Part shown: positions 18,537 to 27,526 of the stretch, in pieces | Layout of the letters: the number at the start of each line of letters is the position of its first letter | Position numbering within the stretch: the first letter of the stretch is position 1 | Origin: an uncultured Acidobacteriota bacterium | Lineage (GTDB): Bacteria > Acidobacteriota > Terriglobia > Bryobacterales > Bryobacteraceae | NCBI GenBank assembly: GCA_902826605.1 | Contig: CADEFM010000004.1 | Coordinates: 307,968-371,967 of the forward strand | Direction of reading: 5' to 3' | Length of the DNA: 64,000 nt | Translations under genes and position numbers: made by a program | The notes under the pieces: generated by a model | Seen by the model: only the letters and a program-made list of their open reading frames with translations | Told to the model about the DNA's origin: nothing | The model's database searches: none

Positions 18537-20914
18537 GTTTTCAACTCCACGATGGTGGCTCCGGTTCCGCCCTCCTCCGGCCCCGCTGCATAAAACTTCT
18601 CGACGTGCGGATGGTGCGTCAGCAGCTCCGCGACGGTCTTCTTCAAGATCCCCATCCCGTGACCATGCACGATGCGAATGCGCTCCACCTGGGCGAGGGC
18701 GGCGCTATCGAGGAATTTGTCCGCCTGCTCACGCGCTTCCTCGGCGCGCTGTCCGATCAGGTTAATCTCGCGGATCGAGACTGTAAATGCGGGACCTTGG
18801 CGATACGAAACACCTGCCGGGCGCGTTGACCCATCGGCGGGTGGGAGAACTTCTTCGACATCGGCGGCAGGAACTTGCATCTTCAAGAAACCCGCCTCCA
18901 CTTCTAGCATTCCATTCGCGTGCACGCGCCGGACGGTCGCCGGCTGGCGGATATTCTTCAGCCGCACCCGCACACCTTCTTCCAGTTTGGGCTGGCGCGC
19001 CGCAGTCGTGGGCTTAGGACTCATCTCCGCCGCAGCGGATTCCACAGCTTCTTGAAATTCACGCCGTGTCTTCGCGATTTTCACACGCGCCTTCTGGCTC
19101 AGGTCCTCAATGGTCGTGCGGGCCTTTTCCTCGAACTGCGTGGAAAGCTCCGCGGCGCGTCGCTCCATCTCCTGAATCTTGGCCGCATACTTCTTTTCCC
19201 AGATCTGCTCCAACGCCCGCTCGCGATCCGCCAGGGCAGTCTCTCTCTCGGCGACATGCCGTCGCTCCGCCTCCAGCGCGTCCAGCTTCTGGTGCATCTG
19301 CGACAGAAACTCCGCGATGTCCCGCTCCGTGGTGGTCATGCGCGCCCGTGCGTCTTCCATCAGAGCCGGGTCCAGCCCTAGCCGGCTCGCGATGTCCAAG
19401 CCTGCCGATTTCCCCGGCGCGCCGAGCCTCAGCACATACGTCGGTTCCAGCGTGCTGTCGTCGAAACCCATGGAGCCATTGCGCACGCCCGGCGTGGACG
19501 CACTATACACCTTGAGCGCCAGTAGATGTGTGGAAGCCACCGTAAACGCACCGCGCTTGCGGAACGCGTCGAGAACCGCCACGCCTAGCGCCCCGCCTTC
19601 CTCCGGGTCCGTCGCGCGGCCCAGTTCGTCGATCAACACCAAGGAATCCGAGGTAGCGCGTTCGAACATCCCTCGAATCCCCGCGATGTGCGCTGAAAAC
19701 GTGCTCAGGCTCTCCTGCAAAGATTGATGATCACCGATATCGGACAGAACCTCGTCGAACAATGGAAATTCGGCGTCCACCGCGGGCACCGGCAGTCCTG
19801 CGTGCGCCATCAGGGCCAACAAACCCGCGGTCTTCAACGCCACCGTTTTGCCGCCCGTGTTGGGCCCGCTAATCAGCAGCGTCCGTTGCTGTTCGTCGAG
19901 TTCAAAAGATACCGGCACCACTGTTTTCCGTAGCCTGCGCAGAATGTCTTCGAGCAAAGGATGCCGTGCCTCATGCAACACCAACCTCCGTGCCGTTTCC
20001 GGACTGATGCGCGGGACCACACACCTGAAATCGTGAGCGAAGTCGGCCTTGGCGAAGATCCATTCCAGGCGTGCCAGCGCCGTAGTGGTGGCTGAGATCG
20101 CTGGAGCGTGCTGCCGCAATTGCGCCGTGAATTCGCGCAGTATGCGATGCACCTCGCGCGCTTCCTCTTCCGTCAGCCGCACCAGTTCATTGTTTAACTC
20201 GATGGTCTCAAGCGGCTCCACGAACAGAGTGTGCCCGCTGCCGCTCGCGCCGTGAATCACGCCATCCACACGCCGCTCGCGCCCCGTGACCACGGGCACT
20301 ACAAAACGGTCGTTGCGAATGGTCACGAAATCTTCCTGCAGCGTGCCGTCTTCATGATGTGCGCGGAGAAACCGTTCAAGCGATTTTTGAATCGACTGCC
20401 TCTGCTTCTCCATGTCGCGCCGCAAGCGTCCCAGGGCGACGCTTGCGTGATCGGCCAGCGTCCCGTCGGGCAGAATCTTGCCAGTCAGATCCGCGGCCAA
20501 TGAACGCAGATCCGCAATTCTCGCCGCGTGTGCGCCCAGCCTGGGAAAACGCTCGCCCGCCGCCACAAGAATGGATCGCGCCTCCGCCGCCACATCCAGC
20601 AATCGCGATAAATCGTGAATGTCGCGCGCCTCCAGCGTCGCCCCTTCGATACGCAGCCGCGCAACGGCCGCGGCAGGATCCGCAAGGTCACCAAAACTGA
20701 CACGAATCGCCGCTCCGCGAGAAGCCGGCTGCGGTTGTGAGGCCACGCGCAGATACTCCATGCCTTCGTTGGTTTCCGCGAGCGCAGTCTCGATTGCCGC
20801 GCGGTCGCTCGACGGCGTGACGTGCTCCAGTTCTGTCCGTCCCAGCGGACTTCGCACGTAACGCCCTATCAATGCGCGCAAGGAATCGAACTCCAGAACG
20901 GGATCGGCGTTCAT
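18533..20914 (-). CDS. mutS2: Endonuclease/ribosome-rescue ATPase MutS2
   Basis: MutS-family ATPase of 793 residues without the mismatch-recognition domains, as expected for MutS2. Walker A GPNTGGKT at residues 350-357, then the LIDELGRATDPEEGG Walker B/Switch segment, a long coiled-coil (about 500-620) and a C-terminal Smr domain with VHGHGMGILKK. MutS2 proteins have been linked to suppression of recombination and to splitting collided ribosomes; which applies here is unknown. The gene overlaps the upstream Nudix gene and the downstream MmcQ/YjbR gene by 4 bases each, so expression is coupled to the preceding transport genes. Length is normal. Confidence 0.95.
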   Translation of the reverse strand: MNADPVLEFDSLRALIGRYVRSPLGRTELEHVTPSSDRAAIETALAETNEGMEYLRVASQPQPASRGAAIRVSFGDLADPAAAVARLRIEGATLEARDIHDLSRLLDVAAEARSILVAAGERFPRLGAHAARIADLRSLAADLTGKILPDGTLADHASVALGRLRRDMEKQRQSIQKSLERFLRAHHEDGTLQEDFVTIRNDRFVVPVVTGRERRVDGVIHGASGSGHTLFVEPLETIELNNELVRLTEEEAREVHRILREFTAQLRQHAPAISATTTALARLEWIFAKADFAHDFRCVVPRISPETARRLVLHEARHPLLEDILRRLRKTVVPVSFELDEQQRTLLISGPNTGGKTVALKTAGLLALMAHAGLPVPAVDAEFPLFDEVLSDIGDHQSLQESLSTFSAHIAGIRGMFERATSDSLVLIDELGRATDPEEGGALGVAVLDAFRKRGAFTVASTHLLALKVYSASTPGVRNGSMGFDDSTLEPTYVLRLGAPGKSAGLDIASRLGLDPALMEDARARMTTTERDIAEFLSQMHQKLDALEAERRHVAERETALADRERALEQIWEKKYAAKIQEMERRAAELSTQFEEKARTTIEDLSQKARVKIAKTRREFQEAVESAAAEMSPKPTTAARQPKLEEGVRVRLKNIRQPATVRRVHANGMLEVEAGFLKMQVPAADVEEVLPPADGSTRPAGVSYRQGPAFTVSIREINLIGQRAEEAREQADKFLDSAALAQVERIRIVHGHGMGILKKTVAELLTHHPHVEKFYAAGPEEGGTGATIVELKT

Positions 20915-21348
20915 GCTTTGGCCTTGTGCGTCTGGTACGCTCGCTCAATCGCTTCCAGAGTGCCGCTGGTGACCTTGTAGCCGCGCAACTCGGAGTACGG
21001 AATCCATTCCACGCGGCTCACATCGCTGGCGGGATGCATTTCCCCGCCTGTGGCCTCGGCAATGTAGTCGACGAGGACATAGTGATACTCGGCTTTGCCC
21101 TCGCCATCCCGCATGATGCGCTCAAAGATATCGAAGCGGGAAAGAATCTCAATGCGCAGCCCCGTCTCTTCCAGCACTTCACGCTTCACGGCATCTTCGA
21201 GCATCTCGCCCGTTTCAAGAAGTCCGCCAGGCAGCGACCAGTAACCGCGCAATGGCTCCCCCGCGCGCTCCACCAGCAGGATCGAGTCGCCGTTGAATAC
21301 AATCGCGCCGACGCCGATCAGCGGGTGCTGTGGATAACGCCGGCTAAT
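20911..21348 (-). CDS. Nudix hydrolase, probably started by an ATT codon
   Basis: Hydrolase of nucleoside diphosphate-linked compounds, about 145 residues. The Nudix box GLLETGEMLEDAVKREVLEE matches the G-x5-E-x7-R-E-x2-E-E pattern. The first ATG/GTG/TTG in frame is the GTG at 21273, but that would remove the first beta-strand. Upstream the frame continues as SRRYPQHPLIGVGAIVFNGD, a typical Nudix N-terminus, back to an ATT at 21348-21346 that overlaps the stop of the SMP-30 gene (TATTAG) and has AAGGGGG 9 bases upstream. I therefore place the start at this ATT. The 3' end overlaps mutS2 by 4 bases. Substrate unknown. Confidence 0.85.
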   Translation of the reverse strand: MSRRYPQHPLIGVGAIVFNGDSILLVERAGEPLRGYWSLPGGLLETGEMLEDAVKREVLEETGLRIEILSRFDIFERIMRDGEGKAEYHYVLVDYIAEATGGEMHPASDVSRVEWIPYSELRGYKVTSGTLEAIERAYQTHKAKA

Positions 21349-22222
21349 ACGGCAACGCCCCCTTCACATTCAACCGCGTGCGATACACGGACGTGCGCGC
21401 TGTAATGTATAGCGTCTCCATGTCCGGATCGCCAAATGCCAGGTTGGAAGGCGTCTCACCAGTCATCACAGTCCCCAGGAGCTTCGCCGCGCCATTCGCC
21501 GCCAGGGCGTATGCGTACACGTACTTTGCGGCCACATACACATTGCCATTGACATCCGTGCGGATTCCACCGGGCACTCCCGGAATGTTTTCCACGACCA
21601 CGCGCTCGTTCGTAGCCACGCCCTTGTTGTCCAGATCGTAAGCGCGGATACTGCGTTTGTCGGAATCGGAAACATACAACGCCCGGCCGTTCGGCGAAAT
21701 CGTGATGCCATTGGGCCGTGTGGTCCACTTAGCCACCAGTTCCAGTTCGCCGCGCGGCGTGATGTGATACACGCCATAGAAATCCAGTTCGCGCGAGTCC
21801 TGTTGGGAGCCGAACGCCGGATCGGTGAAATACACGTGTCCATCGCGCCGCACTACGATGTCGTTCGGAGCATTCAGACGCTTGCCTTGGTACTGCGCCG
21901 CGAGCACTTCTATCCGTCCGCTTTTCGCGAGACGCGTAACCCGCCGTTGGCGGAATTCACAAGTGTAGAGACGGCCCTCGGCATCGTAAGCATTACCGCT
22001 CGCGCCTCCCGAGCGGCTCGCGAATTCCGTGTCGCCCTGCTCCGGGGTCAGCTTGCGCAGTTTGTCGACAACCGTATCGCTGAAGATAAGGAAGCCATCA
22101 TAAGACCAGACGGGACCCTCCGCGAAGTGCAGACCCTTAGCTACGCGCTCCACGTGAAAATCAGTGAAATCCTGCGCGCACACGGCCCCGGCGAGCAGCA
22201 GTAGCGAGAGAATCACCTTCAC
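21344..22222 (-). CDS. SMP-30/gluconolactonase-like beta-propeller protein, secreted
   Basis: Six-bladed beta-propeller of the SMP-30/gluconolactonase/LRE family, about 292 residues, with a signal peptide (VKVILSLLLLAGAVCAQ). Typical segments are GPVWSYDGFLIFSD, LNAPNDIVVRRDGHVYFTDP and RPNGITISPNGRALYVSD, which carry the metal-binding Glu, Asn and Asp of lactonases. The GTG at 22222 is chosen because it opens the signal peptide and lies 1 base after the stop of the barrel gene; a second GTG at 22216 is also possible. A periplasmic lactonase or a non-enzymatic propeller are both possible. It sits inside a chained operon with no sugar-acid genes, so its usual role in gluconate metabolism is not supported by context. 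Confidence 0.85.
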   Translation of the reverse strand: MKVILSLLLLAGAVCAQDFTDFHVERVAKGLHFAEGPVWSYDGFLIFSDTVVDKLRKLTPEQGDTEFASRSGGASGNAYDAEGRLYTCEFRQRRVTRLAKSGRIEVLAAQYQGKRLNAPNDIVVRRDGHVYFTDPAFGSQQDSRELDFYGVYHITPRGELELVAKWTTRPNGITISPNGRALYVSDSDKRSIRAYDLDNKGVATNERVVVENIPGVPGGIRTDVNGNVYVAAKYVYAYALAANGAAKLLGTVMTGETPSNLAFGDPDMETLYITARTSVYRTRLNVKGALPY

Positions 22223-22223
22223 T

Positions 22224-23447
22224 CTAGAAACTATAACGCACGGCCAGCGATGCATACGAATTGCGCCGGTATTGGCCCAGAAAGTCGCTGGCATTGCCGC
22301 GAATCCAAGAGATTCCCGGTGTCACGCGCCAGTTTGACCCGAACGCCTGGGAGTATTCGAATCGCACAAAAGACCCGTTGGCCCGGATGGCCGTCTCCAC
22401 CGCCAGGCTCCGGTTTACGTCGATGGTCAACCCCGCGCGGCCCACAAAAGAGCGCGCGAACCCACGATCCGGAGCGAATTGCACGGGATTTTCGGGTCCG
22501 TTCGTGAGCACATTACCCGCGTAGCCACCCACCAAGGACCACTCCTTGATTTGCCGCTCCACCTGGATCACATAGAGCAAATACTCCTGCGCTCCCGGTG
22601 TGGTGGTCTTGAAGTACCCGCTCTCGCCTTTGATCGTCACCCATGGAAGCTGCACTGCCACATCGGCCCCGTACATTTCGAGAGTCGGATAGTACCGCTG
22701 TGTGCGGATCGTGAACGCCGCCGGATCGAAGCGCCCATCGAATAAAGGCAGCGAATTGTATCCGCGGAAGTAGGAGAATGAGTATTCGAAGCGGGACGCC
22801 AGGTGATTCCAGCGCGCCCCAAACTGCGACCCGCCTGGGTAGCGCGCTCCCGCGTCCACAATACCGATACCGTTCGCTTGCGGCGGCAGCACCGTCCAGC
22901 GTTGGTTCAACAGCGGCGTACGGCTGGGCGTGAACCACGGCTGCCACACCAGGTCCACGGAGTCATTTCCTTTCGTCACCGTGACCCGCGCCGCCGTCAC
23001 ACCAAGGAAGTCGCTATCCACCACGCTGCTCAAGTAGTCTTTCGGTGCGAAGCGGTCGGTCGGTGTCAGAATATCGGTCTTCCCCCAGCGAATGAACTGG
23101 CGTCCGATCTCGGCCGTCACCAGGCCCTTGTGCAGCGTTGCGCTCAATTGACGCAATGCCAGCGCGGGACGCTGAATCTGCCGGTCATCCAAGCTGATGC
23201 GAGCTGCTCGACCCGTCTGGCGATGCGTGTCCGCGCGGGCGTCGAATGACCCGGACAGCTTGAACCACGGAGCAGCCCGGTAGGACCCTTCCCAGCGAAT
23301 CAACGCCTGATCCATGACGTTCGCCGAATCATTCGGCGCGTCCTGCGGGAACAGCAGCGCCCGGTTCTCGATGAACCCCCGCTGTTCGAGGACGGGCGCG
23401 GAGTTTTGTACCAGCAACGCCAGAATCGCGACTACCGCTCCGCTCAT
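22224..23447 (-). CDS. Predicted outer-membrane beta-barrel protein
   Basis: Protein of 407 residues with an N-terminal hydrophobic segment (MSGAVVAILALLVQ), many alternating amphipathic strands and a C-terminal phenylalanine after SYASLAVRYSF, the pattern recognised by the barrel assembly machinery. The layout (IEIGRQFIRWGKTDIL-like segment, here LVTAEIGRQFIRWGKTD) recalls DUF1302/porin-like proteins. It overlaps the start region of the LolA-like gene by 4 bases and lies in the operon with an FtsX-type ABC transporter, which suggests that it is the outer-membrane part of an export route. Cargo unknown. Family assignment is tentative, the barrel prediction is better supported. Confidence 0.72.
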   Translation of the reverse strand: MSGAVVAILALLVQNSAPVLEQRGFIENRALLFPQDAPNDSANVMDQALIRWEGSYRAAPWFKLSGSFDARADTHRQTGRAARISLDDRQIQRPALALRQLSATLHKGLVTAEIGRQFIRWGKTDILTPTDRFAPKDYLSSVVDSDFLGVTAARVTVTKGNDSVDLVWQPWFTPSRTPLLNQRWTVLPPQANGIGIVDAGARYPGGSQFGARWNHLASRFEYSFSYFRGYNSLPLFDGRFDPAAFTIRTQRYYPTLEMYGADVAVQLPWVTIKGESGYFKTTTPGAQEYLLYVIQVERQIKEWSLVGGYAGNVLTNGPENPVQFAPDRGFARSFVGRAGLTIDVNRSLAVETAIRANGSFVRFEYSQAFGSNWRVTPGISWIRGNASDFLGQYRRNSYASLAVRYSF

Positions 23448-24187
23448 GTGCCTCGCCGCAGCGCATCCAGCGTGAAATCCGCGTCTTTGAGCGGAAGATT
23501 GTATTCCAGCTTGTCGTACTTGAGCGTCGTGCGGCTGTTACGAGTGACGTCTTGAATCGCAGTGGTCCGCGCTGTCCAGATCCCTTTCACTTGCTCGAAG
23601 TCCCGGTAATCAATGGAACGCACGAGGCCCTTCTTGTTGTACGATTCCACCTTGATCATCGTGTAGTTCTCTTTCCTCACCCACAAGAGCGAGCGCGTAT
23701 ACTGTGAACTCTTGCGCGGTGTGGATTCCAACTTCCAGACTCCGCCCTCATCGCCCACTAACTTGAAATCAAACTGCGCTACATCCCGCTCTTCCAGATC
23801 TTCAAAGCTGAAGTCCGTGCCAAAGAAACGCGTGGAGCGGTCTTGCAAAGCGATGCGCTGCTCGCGTCCAATCGCCGGCCGCCACATCCACTGATCGCTC
23901 GCGCGGTCCGGGTGATTGATGATCAGCAACCCTACGCCCTTCACCTCGGCTGGAACCGTGAAGCGCAAAATGGATTTACTGTTGCCAAAAGACCCGATTC
24001 GGTCGAACGTCCAGCGTTTCGTGGCAATGCGGTTGCCGCCGCCGATGACTTCGAGCGTGCCTTCATAATGCTGCGATTCCGAACGCTGCCGCTTCTGCAC
24101 TTCTTCAATAATCTGCCGCGCGTCCTGCGCCAAAAGAGGCGTCGCCATCAGCAGGCCTAAAAGCCAGACCAGCGGTTGACTACTCAT
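23444..24187 (-). CDS. LolA-like outer membrane lipoprotein-sorting protein
   Basis: Periplasmic protein of about 247 residues with signal peptide (PLVWLLGLLMATPLLAQ) followed by a LolA/LppX-like half-barrel of the 'outer membrane lipoprotein-sorting protein' family: YEGTLEVIGGG, LIINHPDRASDQWMW, the DFSFEDLEERD segment and the strand WKLESTPRK. Such proteins carry lipids or lipoproteins between membranes in a hydrophobic groove. The ATG at 24187 gives the signal peptide directly and overlaps the permease stop by 8 bases (ATGAGTAG); an in-frame start at 24238 would add a basic non-conserved leader. With the ABC transporter upstream and the barrel downstream it would be the periplasmic link. 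Confidence 0.87.
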   Translation of the reverse strand: MSSQPLVWLLGLLMATPLLAQDARQIIEEVQKRQRSESQHYEGTLEVIGGGNRIATKRWTFDRIGSFGNSKSILRFTVPAEVKGVGLLIINHPDRASDQWMWRPAIGREQRIALQDRSTRFFGTDFSFEDLEERDVAQFDFKLVGDEGGVWKLESTPRKSSQYTRSLLWVRKENYTMIKVESYNKKGLVRSIDYRDFEQVKGIWTARTTAIQDVTRNSRTTLKYDKLEYNLPLKDADFTLDALRRGT

Positions 24188-26720
24188 ACTCCAGCGCCTC
24201 CACCAAAGATCCGCGCACCGCGCTCTCCGCAGGCCCAATGGCGGCCAAGAAGGCAGCGATCAGGATCACCGGCGCAAGCGCCAGAGCCACGCCCACCGGG
24301 TAGGAGTAACCGATTTCAATTCCAATCATGTCGCGCTGCGCGATCCCTAACGCGTAATACAGCTCCACCGCGCCCAGCGCTAGCCCCAGCACGATGCCGA
24401 TAAACCCGATTGCCACCGCCTCCATCCACACCGTGTGGCGAATCTGCTGCCGCAATCCGCCCACCGCCTGCAGCACGCCCAACTCGCGCCGCCGGTCCGT
24501 GATGGAAACCGTCAGCGCGTTCACGATCCCTAGCATGGCGACCAATACCGCCACCGCGATCTGCACGTATGTCAATCCGAACCACTGATCCGTAAGCCGT
24601 GTGATGTATTGCCGGACGTCGCGGTTTGTGAGTACGAAGAGCCTTTGCGTGTTTCCATAGGCGTCCAGGATACGCTGGCGCACGGCGGCTTCATCCGCGC
24701 CCGGCGCCAGGTAAATTCGAAAGATGTTCACCGTATCGTCGTTCCACGCCTGGATGAACTGGTCGCGCGACATTAGCAGGCTCCCCTGCTGATCCGAATA
24801 ATCGCGCACGATACCGGCGATGGGCAAGCGGAGGACGCCGCGAGGCGCGGGAATCTCCAACACCTCGCCCAGTCGGGCCCCCCGCAAGTGCGCGAAATTC
24901 TCGGAAACCAGCACGCCCTCGCCCCGCGCCACCTGCTGGTACATGGTGCGCGCGTCGCCCTCCAGCGGACGCATGCCCGTGCGCCGTTCCAACGAATGGA
25001 CGTCGATCGCGACAATCATCACCGGAGCGTTCTTCACCGTTACGCGCACGCTCCGCACCATCTGCAGTTCCCCCACGCCCGGAATCTTGCGCAACCCTTC
25101 GCCGAGGGACGCGGGAAATACAAAGGTTCGCGACGTCAGCGTCTCTCCGGTGGTCACGAACAGATCCGGATTCAACGCCACGCTCATCCATTCGTTCAAA
25201 GAAGCGAAGCTCGACCGCGATAGTCCACCCAGCGAAACCACCAGCGCGAGCGACAGCATCAACGCGGCAACCGTTCCTGAAGTCCGGCGCGGCCCCTGGA
25301 TCAAACTATCCGCGGCCAGCGTACCTTCTACCGGGCGCAATGCGGAAAGCACCGGACGGAGCGCTTGCGAGAGCCACAGCGTCAACGTGGGCGCCAGCAG
25401 CACCGACGCAATCACGGAAAGCACGAAGCCCGCATAGAAAATGAAGCTGTTATTGCTCCCCACCAACGCCCCACCCGCCGCAACGGCGCACCCCAAAGCC
25501 CACCACCGCCGCACCCTGTTCTCCCGCTCCGTGAGCGCCTGGTTTCTACCCTTCTGCAAGGCCTTCACTGGATCGAGAGCCGCCGCCGCGCGCGCCGGAA
25601 TCACCGCCGCAACCAGGCTGGTGACCACTCCCATCGCCAGCGCACCGCCGAGCAGCCACGGATCCAGCGCCAATGCACCTGAGTGCTGCGCCACCCCGTA
25701 TACATCCGTCAACATGCCTCCGATGTAGCCCGACATGCCGCGTGCCAGGGCGATGCCGAACAACACGCCGAGCGACGATCCCGCCAGCCCGGCCACTGCG
25801 CTCTCCGCTAGAAACAGCGTGCGGATCTGCTTTCGCGTCGCCCCCAGCGCCCGCAGGATGCCGATCTCCGCGCGCCTCTGCGTCACCGCGATGGCGAACG
25901 TGTTGTAGATGATGAACATCCCGATGAACAGCGCGAACACGCTGGTGATGTTCGAACCCAGCGTGTACGCCCGCGAAGTTTGCTCAAACTGATCGCCGCG
26001 CGAGCTCGGAGGCTCCACTTCGAATCCCGGCCCCAGCGCCGCGCGCAGCTTCGCCGCTCCCTGCTCCAGTGTCAAGCCGTCCTGCAACGCCAGATCCACG
26101 CGATCGAACTTGCGGCCACGCCCGAAGAACTTCTGCGCGGCGTAGATGTCCATGATCGCCAGATCGCCGCCAAACGCGCTCGCTAAGCCCCCAGGCTTCA
26201 TGATGCCGCGCACGGTGAACACCAGATCGCCCTGCATGGTTTTCATCGGTACGCGGCTGTTCAGCTGCAGTCCGTTCTTGCCGGCAAAGGTGCGGGTCAC
26301 AATCAGCGAATCGGGTTGCGCCAGAAACACCAGCGGATCGTCGATAGCCGTATCGGTGTCTTCGAAATCGTAGGTGCGCAGACTGCGGTCCCCCAGCATG
26401 TCTACGCCCAGAATCAGAACATTGCCCGAATCCGTGCCGACGGTTGCCTCAATCACCGGCGACGCCGCGCGCACTTCCGCCAGCGCCTGTACCTTCTCCA
26501 GCACCGCCTCATCGAAGCCCGGTTCGCCAGCGGTCACTTGCAATTGCGTGGTGCCGGCAATGCGGTCGATGGTTTCGTGGAACGCCGCCAGCACGCTCTG
26601 GTTCGCGGTGTGCATGCCGACGAAAACGCCGACGCCCAGCACGATGCCCGTCAACGTGAGCAGCCAGCGCAGCAAATGCTTGCGCGCATACGGCCAGCTG
26701 ATCAGCCGCAGAAGCATCAT
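24180..26720 (-). CDS. FtsX-type ABC transporter permease (duplicated FtsX domains)
   Basis: Inner-membrane permease of 846 residues. One transmembrane helix near residue 20 precedes a large periplasmic domain (about 45-240), three helices (about 265-390, the first FtsX domain with ALGATRKQIRTLFLAES), a central pair of helices around residue 410-470, a second periplasmic domain and a final FtsX domain (VLQAVGGLRQQIRHTVW). This double arrangement resembles permeases that move substrates out of the membrane by a mechanical stroke, such as LolCE and MacB relatives. The gene overlaps its ATPase by 4 bases and the LolA-like gene by 8. Lipid or lipoprotein transport is inferred from context. Confidence 0.92.
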   Translation of the reverse strand: MMLLRLISWPYARKHLLRWLLTLTGIVLGVGVFVGMHTANQSVLAAFHETIDRIAGTTQLQVTAGEPGFDEAVLEKVQALAEVRAASPVIEATVGTDSGNVLILGVDMLGDRSLRTYDFEDTDTAIDDPLVFLAQPDSLIVTRTFAGKNGLQLNSRVPMKTMQGDLVFTVRGIMKPGGLASAFGGDLAIMDIYAAQKFFGRGRKFDRVDLALQDGLTLEQGAAKLRAALGPGFEVEPPSSRGDQFEQTSRAYTLGSNITSVFALFIGMFIIYNTFAIAVTQRRAEIGILRALGATRKQIRTLFLAESAVAGLAGSSLGVLFGIALARGMSGYIGGMLTDVYGVAQHSGALALDPWLLGGALAMGVVTSLVAAVIPARAAAALDPVKALQKGRNQALTERENRVRRWWALGCAVAAGGALVGSNNSFIFYAGFVLSVIASVLLAPTLTLWLSQALRPVLSALRPVEGTLAADSLIQGPRRTSGTVAALMLSLALVVSLGGLSRSSFASLNEWMSVALNPDLFVTTGETLTSRTFVFPASLGEGLRKIPGVGELQMVRSVRVTVKNAPVMIVAIDVHSLERRTGMRPLEGDARTMYQQVARGEGVLVSENFAHLRGARLGEVLEIPAPRGVLRLPIAGIVRDYSDQQGSLLMSRDQFIQAWNDDTVNIFRIYLAPGADEAAVRQRILDAYGNTQRLFVLTNRDVRQYITRLTDQWFGLTYVQIAVAVLVAMLGIVNALTVSITDRRRELGVLQAVGGLRQQIRHTVWMEAVAIGFIGIVLGLALGAVELYYALGIAQRDMIGIEIGYSYPVGVALALAPVILIAAFLAAIGPAESAVRGSLVEALEYE

Positions 26721-27415
26721 ACGCGCACCGGTTCCTTGGGTGCGTTCCGAACGTCGGCCACAATGCGACCGTCGCGGATGCGTATCGTGCGTTCGCAGCT
26801 TTCCGCAACCGTTGCGTCGTGAGTCACCATCAGAATCGTCGATCCCAACCGCTCATGCAGATCATGGATCAGCTTCAAGATCTCATGGCCGGTGGCGGTA
26901 TCCAGATTTCCTGTGGGCTCATCTGCCAGCAACACAGGGGGATACACGCTCAACGCGCGCGCGATGGCAACCCTTTGCCGTTCGCCGCCCGAAAGTTCGT
27001 CCGGCAAGTGGGTCAGCCGATGCGAAAGTTGCACCGTGTCTAACAACTCCCGCGCTCGCTCGTCGATTTTCTTGCGGGACCATCCACGCAAGTGCAGCGG
27101 CAACGAAACATTCTCCAGACAAGTCAGCGTCGGCAGCAAATTGAAAAACTGGAAAATGAACCCGATCTTGTCCCGCCGCACGCGCGTCAAACCGTCGTCG
27201 TTGAGTTTGGAAAGCGCCTCTCCGTCCAACTCGATTTCGCCTTCCGTCGGCCGGTCCAGACCGCCGATCAGATTAAGCAGCGTGGATTTGCCGGACCCCG
27301 ATGGCCCCACGATGGAAACCATCTCCCCGCGCGCGATGGCCAGGTCCAGGCGCTCGAGCGCCGTGACCTTGCTCTTGCCCTCAAACCGCTTAGATACGCC
27401 GCGCAGGTGAATCAC
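26717..27415 (-). CDS. LolD/MacB-type ABC transporter ATP-binding protein
   Basis: ABC ATPase of 232 residues that should power the overlapping FtsX-type permease. Walker [11 protein letters not shown], signature LSGGERQRVA and Walker [13 protein letters not shown] are intact, and the GFIFQFFNLLPTLT Q-loop region is typical of the LolD/MacB/FtsE group. It is the first gene of the eight-gene minus-strand operon; the start region has no clear promoter in the 110 bases shared with the divergent PpiD-like gene. Confidence 0.95.
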   Translation of the reverse strand: MIHLRGVSKRFEGKSKVTALERLDLAIARGEMVSIVGPSGSGKSTLLNLIGGLDRPTEGEIELDGEALSKLNDDGLTRVRRDKIGFIFQFFNLLPTLTCLENVSLPLHLRGWSRKKIDERARELLDTVQLSHRLTHLPDELSGGERQRVAIARALSVYPPVLLADEPTGNLDTATGHEILKLIHDLHERLGSTILMVTHDATVAESCERTIRIRDGRIVADVRNAPKEPVRV

Positions 27416-27526
27416 TTAACTTAATGATGCCGTATGCCGGATTCACGCTGCTGCCATCGGCCACCGCGATGCTTGGGGTACAATGTAACATACCGAAGTT
27501 GTGCCCCCGTAGGAGCCGTCACACCC

